Positions 29,623 to 38,878 of a DNA stretch of 64,000 bases are shown one piece after another (the first letter of the stretch is position 1; the number at the start of each line of letters is the position of its first letter). The position numbers and the translations under genes were made by a program. Below the pieces are notes generated by a model. The model saw only the letters and a list, made by a program, of their open reading frames with translations. It ran no database searches and was not told where the DNA came from. Source of the DNA: Rosistilla ulvae (GTDB taxonomy: Bacteria; Planctomycetota; Planctomycetia; Pirellulales; Pirellulaceae); assembly GCF_007741475.1 (NCBI RefSeq), contig NZ_CP036261.1:3287798-3351797 (forward strand), given 5' to 3'.

Positions 29623-30474
29623 TCAGCTGACGACCACACGGTGAAAGTGCAGTTTGACTTCCCGATCGATCACGCGGCGAACCCCTTCGACCAGGCAAGA
29701 GGGCTCGTTGACCTGTTCGCCTCGCCGGATCACCTCTTCCAATGGCGTCCCCGGCCGGACCGCAAAGGTCTCTTGATTGATCGTTTGATTCCCCGCATCC
29801 AGTTCGGGGATGATGAAGTGACACGTCGCACCAAAGGTCAACATCCGGGCGGCGTAGGCGTCGTGGTAGGGGCGGAAGCCGGGAAAACCGGGCAACAATC
29901 CATGGTGCAGGTTGATGATTCGCCCCCCCGCGAACTGCCAGCACGTCTCCGGCGGCAGGATCCGCATGTAGCGTGCTAAGACGACGTAATCGATCTCGTA
30001 GCGATCGAACATTTGAACCATCGCGTCTTCGTTGGCGCTGCCGTCCGCCTCGCCGATCAGTTCGAACGGAACGCCAAACTCCTCGGCCAACGGTTGGCAC
30101 TTCTTGCGATTGCCGATCACAACGGCCACTTCGGCGCGGATTCGGCCATCGCGAACCGCCTGCAAAACGGCCCGCGGCGTTTCGGTGCGGTAGGTGGTGC
30201 AGAGCGCGATCCGCGGCCGGTCGGCTCGTTTGTCGGGACTCCAAACCCGGATCGCCAGCCCCGTTTGTTCGGCGATCTTCTGCATCGCTTGTTCCAGCAG
30301 ATCCAGTCGGCCGTCGGGCAGGTGCAGCCGGCAGAGCATCGCAAACAACTGCGCCTCGTCGTGGTCGTACATCTGGATTTCGGAAAGCGATGCGCCTTGG
30401 CCGGTCACGTAGTGAATGATCGGGTCGGCGAGCCCAACATTGTCGGGGCCAAGGGCGGTGATAACAACGTCCAT
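29623..30474 (-). CDS. purU: Formyltetrahydrofolate deformylase (PurU-like)
   Basis: Hydrolyses 10-formyltetrahydrofolate to formate and tetrahydrofolate, balancing one-carbon units. 283 residues with an N-terminal ACT domain (VVITALGPDNVGLADPIIHYV) and a C-terminal formyltransferase fold. The catalytic Asn-His pair is in RIINLHHGLLPGF, and the Asp in IIPELDAGNQTINQ. The GFRPYHDAY stretch differs from the usual GANPYKQAY, so a related formyltransferase role is possible. Start at ATG 30474; a longer frame to 30534 reads through the leader. Confidence 0.8.
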   Translation of the reverse strand: MDVVITALGPDNVGLADPIIHYVTGQGASLSEIQMYDHDEAQLFAMLCRLHLPDGRLDLLEQAMQKIAEQTGLAIRVWSPDKRADRPRIALCTTYRTETPRAVLQAVRDGRIRAEVAVVIGNRKKCQPLAEEFGVPFELIGEADGSANEDAMVQMFDRYEIDYVVLARYMRILPPETCWQFAGGRIINLHHGLLPGFPGFRPYHDAYAARMLTFGATCHFIIPELDAGNQTINQETFAVRPGTPLEEVIRRGEQVNEPSCLVEGVRRVIDREVKLHFHRVVVS

Positions 30475-30545
30475 GATTTTGGTTCTCTCGTTTGCCAGCC
30501 AGGAGGTCGCAACGGGGATCGTGCCCGGTGCCAACCTAAGGTATT

Positions 30546-30725
30546 AGCCGCCACGCGTTAGCGTCCGGTTCTTGCCGCAACCGGACGCTAACAGCTTGTC
30601 GGTTTAATCAGCCGATTGGGCGTTAGCCCCGGTTCCGCTGCCACTAAACTGGGGCTAACGCCCAAACGGCTAATGCAAGCAAGCTCGTTGTGACTAAACC
30701 GACAAGCCGCTAACGCGTGGCGGCT
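30546..30725. repeat. 180-bp nested inverted-repeat element (cruciform-capable)
   Basis: Outer arms of 18 perfect pairs (30546-30563 with 30708-30725). Inside: a 14-bp hairpin (30557-30570 with 30579-30592) that shares seven bases with the outer arm; a 13-bp stem (30594-30606 with 30695-30707); and within that a 25-bp stem with three mismatches or fewer (30610-30634 with 30647-30671). Folded, it gives a cloverleaf-like figure. It lies between divergent genes and has no open frame of note. Confidence 0.92.
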
Positions 30726-30804
30726 GATTTGTGCACGCAGTGAAACCGAGTTGCGCTGACGCCAAGTATATCGACTGTAGCCGGTTTCGATCAGCCACCT
30801 TATA

Positions 30805-31311
30805 ATGGCCGACAACAACATCCAGGAACTTCCATCGAAGCCTAACCGCCTGCAACGAAAACGTCGCCACGCCATGACCGCACCGAGACCCAAACGCATC
30901 CCGCGTGAACTTGTTCCCAAAGGGGAAAGCCTGTGCGATTATTGCAGCGCCAAGTGCTGCCGCTATTTCGCACTGCCGATCGACACTCCCGAGAATCGCC
31001 AGGACCTCGATTTCATCCGCTGGTATCTGTTGCACGACCGGGCGAGCATGTTTGTCGAAGGGGATACCTGGTATCTGTTGGTCCATACGACCTGCAAGCA
31101 CCTGCAGGAGGACAATCGCTGCGGAATTTACGAAACCCGGCCTCAGATCTGCCGCGACTACACGACCGCGGAATGCGAATACGAAGATACCTGGGTCTAC
31201 GACCAATACTTTGAAACGCCCGAACAGGTCCAGGATTATATGGACGCTTTGTACGGGCACGAATACGAATCGCTCCGCAGCCGCAAACCGGCGGCGTTGC
31301 CGATCGCATAA
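30805..31311 (+). CDS. YkgJ-type cysteine cluster protein
   Basis: A 168-residue cytoplasmic protein. The cysteine pattern is CDYCSAKCC (Cys44, 47, 51, 52), then CKHLQEDNRCGIYETRPQICRDY, which is the YkgJ/CxxCxxCC zinc- or iron-sulfur-binding family. Function of the family is poorly known. ATG 30805 gives a basic leader; ATG 30874 (MTAPRPKR) is an alternative start. The cruciform element lies about 80 bases upstream. Confidence 0.88.
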   Translation: MADNNIQELPSKPNRLQRKRRHAMTAPRPKRIPRELVPKGESLCDYCSAKCCRYFALPIDTPENRQDLDFIRWYLLHDRASMFVEGDTWYLLVHTTCKHLQEDNRCGIYETRPQICRDYTTAECEYEDTWVYDQYFETPEQVQDYMDALYGHEYESLRSRKPAALPIA

Positions 31312-31411
31312 CCCTCCCGCTCGTCGACAAAAAGGCTGCAAAGCGGGCAGGCCTAGTTACAATACTTAGATGTCGTTTGCACTCTTTTCAAATCCGCTCG
31401 GAACCCGATAG

Positions 31412-32527
31412 ATGAGACGCCCCGCTGAAGATGATGATGACGGCGGATTGGATTCGCTGCTCGATACGATGACCAACGTCGTCGGCATCTTGGTGCTTGT
31501 ATTGATCGTGACGCAGATGAGTGTCACCGAAGTGGTCTCTCGCATCCGTTCGGAAACTGTCGTCGATGCCGAGAAGCTCGAGCAGGCCAAGAAGGAACTC
31601 GCCGAGAAAGAGGAAGAGAAAAACGAACTCGAGCGGATCCTGGTCGCTCCCCAAGACATCGACGCCGACAAGCAGAAGGAAGAGCTGCAGAAGTTAAAGG
31701 ATCTGTTGGCGCGACAGAAAAAGGTTCGCGAAGATGCTAAGAAGGAACAGGAGCAGATCGCGTTAAAAATCGAACAGCAGCAGAAGGCGGCGGACGAGGC
31801 GAAAAAGAAGATTGCCGAAACGACGGGCAAGCGTGACGAGCTGACGAAGTTGATCAGCACATCTCTGGAACGCAAAGCTCAAGTCGAAGCGATGCTCGAC
31901 AAGACTCCGATCCGGGCCCGCCCGGCCGACATCAAGGTCAGCATTCCCAACCCGCGTCCGGCACCTCCGGGGGCGAAGCAGGCTTCGTTTTTGTGCAGCG
32001 GCAATGCCGTCTACCCGATCAATGCCGAAGCGTTTCGCGAGCGAGCCGTCAAGATTGCCAAGGCGATCGTCGCCCGTGGCAACATGGACCGGGATCCTAA
32101 AGTCGGCATCGACCCCGAGAAATTTTCAGCGATCTTCGCCGGCGAGAAGAAGGACCAGGATGCGTTCTTCGACGTGGAATATTACGTCCAATCGAACCGC
32201 TATCCACGGATGCGTTTCCATCCGAAGGAAAAGCGTGGCGCCGTCGCAACCGCACTTTTGAACAAGCGCTCGGTGATTCGAAGAGACTATCTATCGAACC
32301 TCGACGTCACCAAATATTACGCTCGGTTCTACGTCCTGCCCGACAGCTTCGACATCTACCTGACAGCTCGTGGGATCTTCCAAGACGCCGGGATGCTGGC
32401 CGGTTGGGATCCGCAACCGCAAGACTGGCTCTACACGACGCACGTCGGCGGTGTCGAACTGGGACCACCGCTACCGAAAAATCCAAACCCGCCGCCGCCC
32501 AGAAAGCCGCAATCGGTGATCGATTGA
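31412..32527 (+). CDS. ExbD/TolR-like membrane-anchored coiled-coil protein
   Basis: A 371-residue protein. Residues 8-36 (DDDGGLDSLLDTMTNVVGILVLVLIVTQ) are an acidic stretch plus one membrane segment, like the N-terminus of ExbD/TolR-type proteins. A Lys/Glu/Gln-rich coiled coil runs from about 50 to 165, and a compact C-terminal domain of about 180 residues follows (HVGGVELGPPLPKN near the end). No ExbB/MotA-type partner is next to it in the window. Likely a single-pass envelope protein with a periplasmic domain; function unknown. Confidence 0.7.
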   Translation: MRRPAEDDDDGGLDSLLDTMTNVVGILVLVLIVTQMSVTEVVSRIRSETVVDAEKLEQAKKELAEKEEEKNELERILVAPQDIDADKQKEELQKLKDLLARQKKVREDAKKEQEQIALKIEQQQKAADEAKKKIAETTGKRDELTKLISTSLERKAQVEAMLDKTPIRARPADIKVSIPNPRPAPPGAKQASFLCSGNAVYPINAEAFRERAVKIAKAIVARGNMDRDPKVGIDPEKFSAIFAGEKKDQDAFFDVEYYVQSNRYPRMRFHPKEKRGAVATALLNKRSVIRRDYLSNLDVTKYYARFYVLPDSFDIYLTARGIFQDAGMLAGWDPQPQDWLYTTHVGGVELGPPLPKNPNPPPPRKPQSVID

Positions 32528-32560
32528 TCGCGGCGGTTGTTCGGGCACGGGCGGTCGACG

Positions 32561-33286
32561 TTATTGCAGGATACAGTCGGCGACCAGCGGCAGGTGGTCG
32601 GAGGCTCGCCGAGCGATATCGGTTCGCGAGGCAAAGCCGTGGTCGATGCTCATGTTGCCGCGGAAGTAGACCCGGTCCAACGGTCGCATCGGCATGAAGG
32701 CGGGGAACGTCTTGTGCAGTCCAGTCGCCGATTGGAAGCCGCCGGTGTCGAGGATTCCACGCCCCAAGTTGCCCCAGACATCGTTGAAGTCGCCCGCCAG
32801 CAGCACCGCCGTTTCCTCATGCGTGCGACGAACCAATTCGGTCGCCAGCAGTCGACGCAGTTGCATCTTGCGTTCAAAACCGGCTAGCCCCAGGTGGACG
32901 TTCAACAGCAGAACCGTGCGGCTGTGCCCATCGATCTGCATTCGGCAGTGCGCCGCGAGCGCCCGCCGCTTCTTTTTCATCGGGATCGTCAAATCGATAT
33001 CCTGATGATCCGTCAGCGGAAAGCGACTCAAGATCGCGTTCCCATAGTGACCGACTTTCAGTTTGACGTTGCGTTGATAGACGTGGTGCTTCAGCCCCAA
33101 CGCCTCTCCCAGCACCTCGACTTGGCGATCGTGTCGCGATCTCGGCACGCCATCGTCGACCTCCTGCAGAAACAGGATGTCGGGATTGCAGTGTCCAACC
33201 GCCTGCACGATCCGGTCGGGATCATAGCGACGATCGACTCCGCCGATGCCCTTGTGGATGTTGTAGGTCGTCAATCGAAATTGCAT
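32561..33286 (-). CDS. Endonuclease/exonuclease/phosphatase family protein, cytoplasmic
   Basis: A 241-residue EEP-fold protein without a signal peptide. Motifs: LTTYNIHKGIGG, ILFLQEVDDG (metal Glu), VLLAGDFNDVWGN, RVYFRGNMSIDHGFAS and SDHLPLVADC (catalytic Asp-His). This resembles the short EEP hydrolases found beside cardiolipin synthase genes in other bacteria, but none is here. The ATG at 33286 is preferred; the frame is open to 33499 through spacer. Confidence 0.85.
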   Translation of the reverse strand: MQFRLTTYNIHKGIGGVDRRYDPDRIVQAVGHCNPDILFLQEVDDGVPRSRHDRQVEVLGEALGLKHHVYQRNVKLKVGHYGNAILSRFPLTDHQDIDLTIPMKKKRRALAAHCRMQIDGHSRTVLLLNVHLGLAGFERKMQLRRLLATELVRRTHEETAVLLAGDFNDVWGNLGRGILDTGGFQSATGLHKTFPAFMPMRPLDRVYFRGNMSIDHGFASRTDIARRASDHLPLVADCILQ

Positions 33287-33594
33287 GAGGCGGATCGATA
33301 CGGGTTGCAGTGGATTGGAAGTCTCGCCGAGCCGATCAAACTTACAAGCGATACGGTCGCGGAGTTGAGATTTGGGGATGTTTATACCATAGCGGAGACG
33401 ATCCGCTGACGGCCTGTCCCGCTTGCGGATTGGTGGACTACCCAGGCGGGCGAGCGAGCAAAAATTGGGCTTTTTGTTGCGCGAGCTGGCAAACCTCATG
33501 AAAATTTTACGTTATCATGGGTGCAACTGTCGTTCCGTTGACAGCTTCAAACTCCTGCCGTTTTTCCTACCTTCGATATTTGGAACCCTACCTG
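33287..33594. other. Intergenic spacer between divergent genes
   Basis: About 308 bases upstream of the oxidoreductase at 33595. GGAA about ten bases before the ATG may be its binding site. An in-frame ATG at 33517 would add 26 residues that look like translated leader. No other signal recognised. Confidence 0.5.
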
Positions 33595-34902
33595 ATGACA
33601 AAACGATCCTCATTGAATCGACGACGATTCGTGCAATCCTCCGGCGCTGCGGCGGCTGTGCTGTCGAGCGGCGTGTGGAGCGAAACCTCCGCTAAAGAGT
33701 CGACCTCGGCAAACAACAAACTGAAAATCTTGTGCGTCGGAACCGCCAACCGCGCCGCTGCCGACGTCGAGGGGGTCAAGGGCGAAGACATTGTGGGTCT
33801 GTGCGACATCGACAAGAACTACCTCGATCGCGCCGCGGCTCAATTCAAAAGTGCCAAGCTGTACAGCGATTATCGCGAGATGATCGACAAGGAAGCTGGC
33901 AACGCCGACGCGATCGTGATCGGTAACGCCGACCACAACCACGCTCCCGCTTCGCTACGAGCGATCAACGCCGGCCTGCACTGCTACTGCGAAAAACCGC
34001 TGACCCACACCGTCACCGAAGCTCGCATCATCACCGAAGCGGCTCGCGCCAAAGGCGTCGCGACGCAGTTGGGAACTCAGATCCACGCCGGCGACAACTA
34101 CCGCCGCGTGACCGAGATCGTCAAAGCTGGCATCCTGGGCGATGTGACCGATGTCCACGTTTGGGTCGGTAAAGGCTGGGGTGGCGGCGAGCGACCCGAA
34201 GGTGGCGAACAACCACCAGCGAGCCTCGATTGGGATCTGTGGTTGGGCCCAGCTCCCGAACGTCCTTATGTCGCTGGACGCTACCACCCTGCACAATGGC
34301 GACGTTGGTGGGACTTCGGCCAAGGAACCCTGGGCGACATGGCGTGCCACTACATGGATCTGCCATTCTGGGCTTTGGATCTGAAGCACCCAACCACGAT
34401 CAGCGCTGAAGGCCCCGAGGTTCATCCAGAAACCTGCCCGCTCGGTTTGAAAGTCGAATACCAGTTCGCTAAACGCGGCGACTTGGCTCCTGTCAAACTG
34501 ACTTGGTACGACGGCAACATGACGCCTCGCGAAGTTGCGGGCGAACGCGTTCCCGGCAGCGGCGTGATGTTTGTCGGAACCGAAGGCAAGTTGTTTGCCA
34601 ACTACGGCAGCTACAAGCTGTTCCCGAAAGAGAAGTTTGCCGGCTTCCAACCGCCCGAACAAACGATCCCTAAATCGATCGGGCACCACGCCGAATGGAT
34701 CAAAGCGTGCAAGGATGGTTCGCCAACCACATGCAACTTCGATTATTCGGGCGCTCTGACTGAAACGGTTCTGTTGGGCAACGTTGCCTACCGTACCGGC
34801 AAGGAACTGCAGTGGGACGCGGCGGCGCTGAAGGCGACCAATTGCCCCGAAGCCGACAAGTACCTGAGCAAAGAATACCGCAAGGGTTGGGAAGTCAGCT
34901 AA
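33595..34902 (+). CDS. Tat-exported Gfo/Idh/MocA family oxidoreductase (second)
   Basis: A 435-residue NAD(P)-dependent oxidoreductase. Tat signal LNRRRFVQSSGAAAAVL (7-23), Rossmann start LKILCVGTANRAA (43-55), family motif EKP at 133-135 in CYCEKPLTHT. The substrate domain includes GTLGDMACHYMDLPFWALDL, and the glycan-type insert WGGGERPEGGEQPPASLDWD is typical of planctomycete members. It is monocistronic, with a strong hairpin downstream at 34942. Confidence 0.92.
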   Translation: MTKRSSLNRRRFVQSSGAAAAVLSSGVWSETSAKESTSANNKLKILCVGTANRAAADVEGVKGEDIVGLCDIDKNYLDRAAAQFKSAKLYSDYREMIDKEAGNADAIVIGNADHNHAPASLRAINAGLHCYCEKPLTHTVTEARIITEAARAKGVATQLGTQIHAGDNYRRVTEIVKAGILGDVTDVHVWVGKGWGGGERPEGGEQPPASLDWDLWLGPAPERPYVAGRYHPAQWRRWWDFGQGTLGDMACHYMDLPFWALDLKHPTTISAEGPEVHPETCPLGLKVEYQFAKRGDLAPVKLTWYDGNMTPREVAGERVPGSGVMFVGTEGKLFANYGSYKLFPKEKFAGFQPPEQTIPKSIGHHAEWIKACKDGSPTTCNFDYSGALTETVLLGNVAYRTGKELQWDAAALKATNCPEADKYLSKEYRKGWEVS

Positions 34903-34941
34903 TCGCTTGCGATTGACAATCCTAACGAACGCTAATGCCGA

Positions 34942-34981
34942 CAGCGCCATCGAGTCTCACGATTCGATGGCGTTGTTTTTT
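34942..34981 (+). terminator. Rho-independent terminator after oxidoreductase
   Basis: CAGCGCCATCGA and TCGATGGCGTTG form twelve pairs with one G-T wobble around a ten-base loop, followed by a run of T. It lies between convergent genes. Confidence 0.85.
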
Positions 34982-35039
34982 GTAGAGTGCCGTCGCCGTC
35001 GGTTGCGGCACGAAACAGTGGCCCGCGAGCGGATAGGGC

Positions 35040-36530
35040 TTAAAACAAAAACTGGCGGCGGAGACTTGCCAGTTCGTTCAACAGCGGACGCGGTTTGCCA
35101 TGCGAATCGACAAGCCCTGCCCCCGGCATCGAATGGGCTTGGCGATCGTCCCAGCTTTCCCAAAAGACGCCGTGGACCATCTGTTTCGCCAGCAGCATCC
35201 GCGTCAACCGACTCGCATAGGCCAGTTGATCCGCGGCGGTTGATTGACCTTCGGGCCCCAAGGCGATCGGCAACGCGTTTCGCGGCGTGTTGGCTTCCGA
35301 TTCCGCGATCGCGGGGACGGAGATCTGCGCCAGCAGCGGCAGTCCCAATTGAGCCCAGCGGTCGATCTGTTGACTGACGTCCAGGATGCTCCGTGGCAGT
35401 GTCCCCTCGGGCCAATAATTCATCCGCATCTCGAGGCCGATGCCCGCGATACCCAGGTTCGAACGAACCAAGGCGTCGACGAAGTGCAGCGGAGAAATGC
35501 CGTCGGACGATTTGCTGAGATATTCGCCCCAAGGTTGGTCGACGCTGATCAGGATCGGCGTGCGATTGTCGTGGCGGCGGATCTCCTGGATCACCGCAAC
35601 CGCCAAACGCATCACCTGTTCTTCGTCCAATTTGATTGGGCCCGCGGTATTTAATCCGGACACCGCATGCCACAGTTGGACCTTGCCGCGGTAGCGTTGC
35701 ACCGCCGTTGCGACGTATCGGCTGACCGTATCCAGCAGCCCGTCGAAGTCCTCTTCTAACAAATAGATCCAGTGGGGCAATTGTTTCTGCTGGAAATCGA
35801 ACAGCGGCCCGGCGCAGACGCGCAGCCCGTGCTGGTGGCTCCAATCGAACAGCGGATCAAACTGCTCGAAGTCCAATTTGCCCATGTCGCTTTCGACAGC
35901 GGTCCAATTGGTGCGGATGGCGATCGTGTTGAAGGCGTCGAGATAGGCCTGTTCCAGCCCCGGCGTCATCGGTCCCGGGGGAGCGATGTAGGCGGCCGCG
36001 AGAGTTCCCAACTGGCGTTCGTTGTTCTTGCGGTAGGCCAACGCTTGCGCGGCGTAGGTGTCGACTAAGGCGTCGGAGGCTTGTTGCAGCGCGGCCAGCG
36101 AGGCGTCGGACAACTCAGCCGTTCGGGCGCTCAGCGGATAGCTTTGAGCGGCATCGAGAAATCGGTCGATTCCTTCGGTCAGCCGCGACTGGTACGCATC
36201 GGGCAATCGCATCCCGCTCCGCTGCCACTGATCGGCTTGGCCGCGAATGTTGCTGCACGCCCCGCGAGCCAGTTCCAGCGGCAGGAAATAGGGAGTATCG
36301 CGCTGTCGCAGACTGCACGATTGCAACACGCGGGGGCCGCTGTCAGCGATCGGCCAGGGAATGGAGATCTTTCCCGACTCGTCGATATTGCGTTGAATCA
36401 GCAGCTGGTCATCTTTCCACGTGACTCTGCCAAACCAAGGAATGCCTTCGATTCCTGAGATATACGCAGCTTCCCAATGGGGTACTGATGCCCGAAATGA
36501 TTCGGGAACTTCAAAACGGAACAGACCCAT
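35040..36530 (-). CDS. GH10-like TIM-barrel protein, possibly non-canonical active site
   Basis: A 496-residue protein with no signal peptide. The N-terminal part (MGLFRFEVPESF through the RVTWKDDQLLIQRN segment) looks like a carbohydrate-binding-like domain, and the C-terminal 300 residues read as a GH10 xylanase-type barrel (IAIRTNWTAVESDMGKLDFEQFDPLFDWSHQHGLRVCAGPLFDF). The strand where GH10 has its acid/base WDVVNE reads VQLWHAVSGLN, so the Glu is absent. The later MVHGVFWESWDD segment fits the family. Start at ATG 36530 (AAGG upstream) is preferred over ATG 36605. A sugar-binding or altered activity is possible. Confidence 0.7.
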   Translation of the reverse strand: MGLFRFEVPESFRASVPHWEAAYISGIEGIPWFGRVTWKDDQLLIQRNIDESGKISIPWPIADSGPRVLQSCSLRQRDTPYFLPLELARGACSNIRGQADQWQRSGMRLPDAYQSRLTEGIDRFLDAAQSYPLSARTAELSDASLAALQQASDALVDTYAAQALAYRKNNERQLGTLAAAYIAPPGPMTPGLEQAYLDAFNTIAIRTNWTAVESDMGKLDFEQFDPLFDWSHQHGLRVCAGPLFDFQQKQLPHWIYLLEEDFDGLLDTVSRYVATAVQRYRGKVQLWHAVSGLNTAGPIKLDEEQVMRLAVAVIQEIRRHDNRTPILISVDQPWGEYLSKSSDGISPLHFVDALVRSNLGIAGIGLEMRMNYWPEGTLPRSILDVSQQIDRWAQLGLPLLAQISVPAIAESEANTPRNALPIALGPEGQSTAADQLAYASRLTRMLLAKQMVHGVFWESWDDRQAHSMPGAGLVDSHGKPRPLLNELASLRRQFLF

Positions 36531-36705
36531 CCGGTGCCTTGCGGTGATGTTAACGAACAGAAGCCAATGCGGTTGCCTAGGAAAATTTAACGTAGCGCGG
36601 ACCATTTTTCAATTCCGCAACCGCTTGCGCTACTCGTGCAATCGCTGGCTCAAATGCTAGAATCGTCTCCCCGCATCCCTCCTCAACGCTATTAGGACGC
36701 TCACG

Positions 36706-37599
36706 TTGACCAGCAACGACCCATTCGAATTCGATTCCAACGGTGCCCTGTTACGAACGCATCTGCCACTTCCGGGGCAATCGGGAAAAGTTCGCGATGT
36801 GTATGACCTCGGCGACAGCCTGCTGATCGTCAGCACCGACCGAATCAGTGCTTTCGATTGGATCCTGCCCAATGGAATTCCTCACAAAGGGAGCATCCTG
36901 ACGGCGATGAGCCGGTTTTGGTTCGATCATCTGCAGGTCGCCAACCATCTGATCAGCTGCGAAGTGCCGCAGCAGGTGGTCGATCTCGGGATCGATGCGT
37001 CGGTCCTCGCCGACCGAATCATGGTCGTTCGCAAGGCGCAAGTCGTCCCTTTTGAATGCGTGATCCGCGGTTTTATCGAGGGATCCGGCTGGGCCGAGTA
37101 TCAGCAAAGCGGAGCGATCTGCGGGATCGACCTGCCAGCTGGTCTGCGTCAGTGCGATCGTTTGCCCGAACCGATCTTCACTCCCGCGACCAAAGCGGAG
37201 ACCGGGCATGATGAAAACGTCTCGACCGAGGTCATGTCGGCTGCGATCGGTGCGGAACAGACCGAACTGCTGCGGCGGTTGAGTCTTCAGGTCTACACCA
37301 CCGCAGCGGATCATGCAGCCGAGCGCGGGATCTTGATCGCCGACACCAAGTTTGAATGGGGCCTGGTCGATGGCGAAGTGATCCTGATCGACGAGGTTTT
37401 GACGCCTGATAGCTCACGTTTCTGGCCCAAGTCGAGCTACGAGCCGGGACACTCTCAACCGTCGTTCGACAAGCAATATGTTCGCGAATGGCTTTCGGAA
37501 ACCGATTGGGACCGCAACAGCCCGCCGCCATCATTGCCAGCCGATGTGGTGCAGCGAACGGGCGAAAAGTATCGCGAAGCGCTCGACATCTTGACCTAA
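36706..37599 (+). CDS. purC: Phosphoribosylaminoimidazole-succinocarboxamide synthase
   Basis: SAICAR synthase of purine biosynthesis: ATP-dependent joining of aspartate to CAIR. 297 residues. Motifs: [30 protein letters not shown] at the ATP site, [18 protein letters not shown], and [33 protein letters not shown]. This is the long, plant/yeast-like single-domain type common in planctomycetes. The start is a TTG at 36706 with AGGA eight bases upstream; no ATG fits the conserved N-terminus. Monocistronic. Confidence 0.96.
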   Translation: MTSNDPFEFDSNGALLRTHLPLPGQSGKVRDVYDLGDSLLIVSTDRISAFDWILPNGIPHKGSILTAMSRFWFDHLQVANHLISCEVPQQVVDLGIDASVLADRIMVVRKAQVVPFECVIRGFIEGSGWAEYQQSGAICGIDLPAGLRQCDRLPEPIFTPATKAETGHDENVSTEVMSAAIGAEQTELLRRLSLQVYTTAADHAAERGILIADTKFEWGLVDGEVILIDEVLTPDSSRFWPKSSYEPGHSQPSFDKQYVREWLSETDWDRNSPPPSLPADVVQRTGEKYREALDILT

Positions 37600-37764
37600 T
37601 CGCGGGCGATCGCGACGGCAGACCGACCGGCTGCGATGCGACAGTTGACCACGGAGCCGGGCGAACTACCTTCGCTTTACGATTGCTGCCGTCGTGAGTA
37701 GGATGGCGAGTGTGAGGAGCGAGCCCTATCGATTTGGTTCGTTATTAAATACGTCTGGCCTGTC

Positions 37765-38391
37765 TTGTTTGCATTTTCCCTAGCACGCTTGCGCGAATTC
37801 TTTCGCTGGAAACGCGTCGTCAGCATCGTTTTGCTGATCGCGGTTTCGTGCAGCATCGTGGGAATTCCAGTCGTCGCTCCCACCGCACCCAAAGATGGTC
37901 GGTTTCCTTGCGAGCACTGCGCCTGCGGCTGTGCGACGGCCGAATATTGTTGGGACAAGTGCTGCTGTCACTCCGATGTCGAAAAGCTGCAGTGGGCGGC
38001 GAAAAACGACGTCGACCCGCCTCGATTCCTCGTCGAGCGCGTCGCTGCCCAGCAACGCACCACCGCGGATCAGCTGGCTCAATCGGCGACGCCTAAGAAA
38101 AGCTGCTGCTGTTCGGGGGATCGATCGGTCTGTTCGACCGGGGCGGGTCAGCCTACGGAAAAATCAGACGCCACTGGCGACGAGGGTTCTGTCGCGTTGC
38201 GAGTCGTGCGACTAGAAGATGCCGCCAAGTGCCGCGGCGTCGAAATGTTTTGGTCGGTCTTGTCGAGCGTTGTTGTCGCTTGGCCGAAGCCGTTGTTGGA
38301 AAGCTTCGACCCGCCGCTGTTATTCACTCTCTGCATTCAAAACGATCGAGCGATCTCGGTCGTCTCTTGTCCCGATCCGCCGGCTCCCTAA
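37765..38391 (+). CDS. Membrane-anchored cysteine-rich planctomycete protein
   Basis: A 208-residue protein with a TTG start (low certainty), one membrane segment at about 19-38 and the cysteine motif CEHCACGCATAEYCWDKCCCH (residues 49-69), followed by EKLQWAAKNDVDPPRF. I recall this CxCGCx5CWxxCCCH...WA...PP layout as recurrent in planctomycete proteins of unknown function. A second CCC cluster and a hydrophobic stretch near the C-terminus follow. Likely metal-binding on the outer face. Monocistronic; no ribosome binding site is obvious. Confidence 0.65.
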   Translation: MFAFSLARLREFFRWKRVVSIVLLIAVSCSIVGIPVVAPTAPKDGRFPCEHCACGCATAEYCWDKCCCHSDVEKLQWAAKNDVDPPRFLVERVAAQQRTTADQLAQSATPKKSCCCSGDRSVCSTGAGQPTEKSDATGDEGSVALRVVRLEDAAKCRGVEMFWSVLSSVVVAWPKPLLESFDPPLLFTLCIQNDRAISVVSCPDPPAP

Positions 38392-38878
38392 GTCCGGCAG
38401 TCTTCGTGTTTAGCAAACCGGTGCGAACCGAATGACCGCGATCCCGCGGTCTGGAACTGCACGGCAGCACGTTTGCATTCTCTGACGTCTGCGACTTCGC
38501 AACATCACGCTTCCGCTTGCCGGACGTTTGGTTGTGAGAAGTGGACGGAGAAGCTTCGTTGTGACCGCGCGATCCCGCATGATGCGTTCGCCTGGCTGCT
38601 ATCCCTCTGAAACGAACACTTGATCGTCAGCCGCTGCGCCAGTTCGTAACGGATTCCCGTCGCGTTTCATCGCGATGCGGAACGGTTACCACCAGGCAGT
38701 GCCCTCGCTGTTCCCGGTCCACGCTGCTGCGTTTTCCAAGCCGTTGGGCTTGCGGAACTGCATTCGGCATAGGGATCGGCGGTGCTTGCGCGGCTGATCG
38801 CTCCCGCATCCCGTGGCGTTGTCCCAGTGGCAACTCTGCGACCGAACAAATCAATTCAAAACTAACAATACAAAAAAC
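38392..38878. other. Intergenic region upstream of DUF1559 gene
   Basis: About 490 bases between two plus-strand genes. No frame in it resembles a protein I know and no strong hairpin was seen. The last 40 bases are A-rich (AACTAACAATACAAAAAACATG), a leader with no clear Shine-Dalgarno. Confidence 0.5.
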
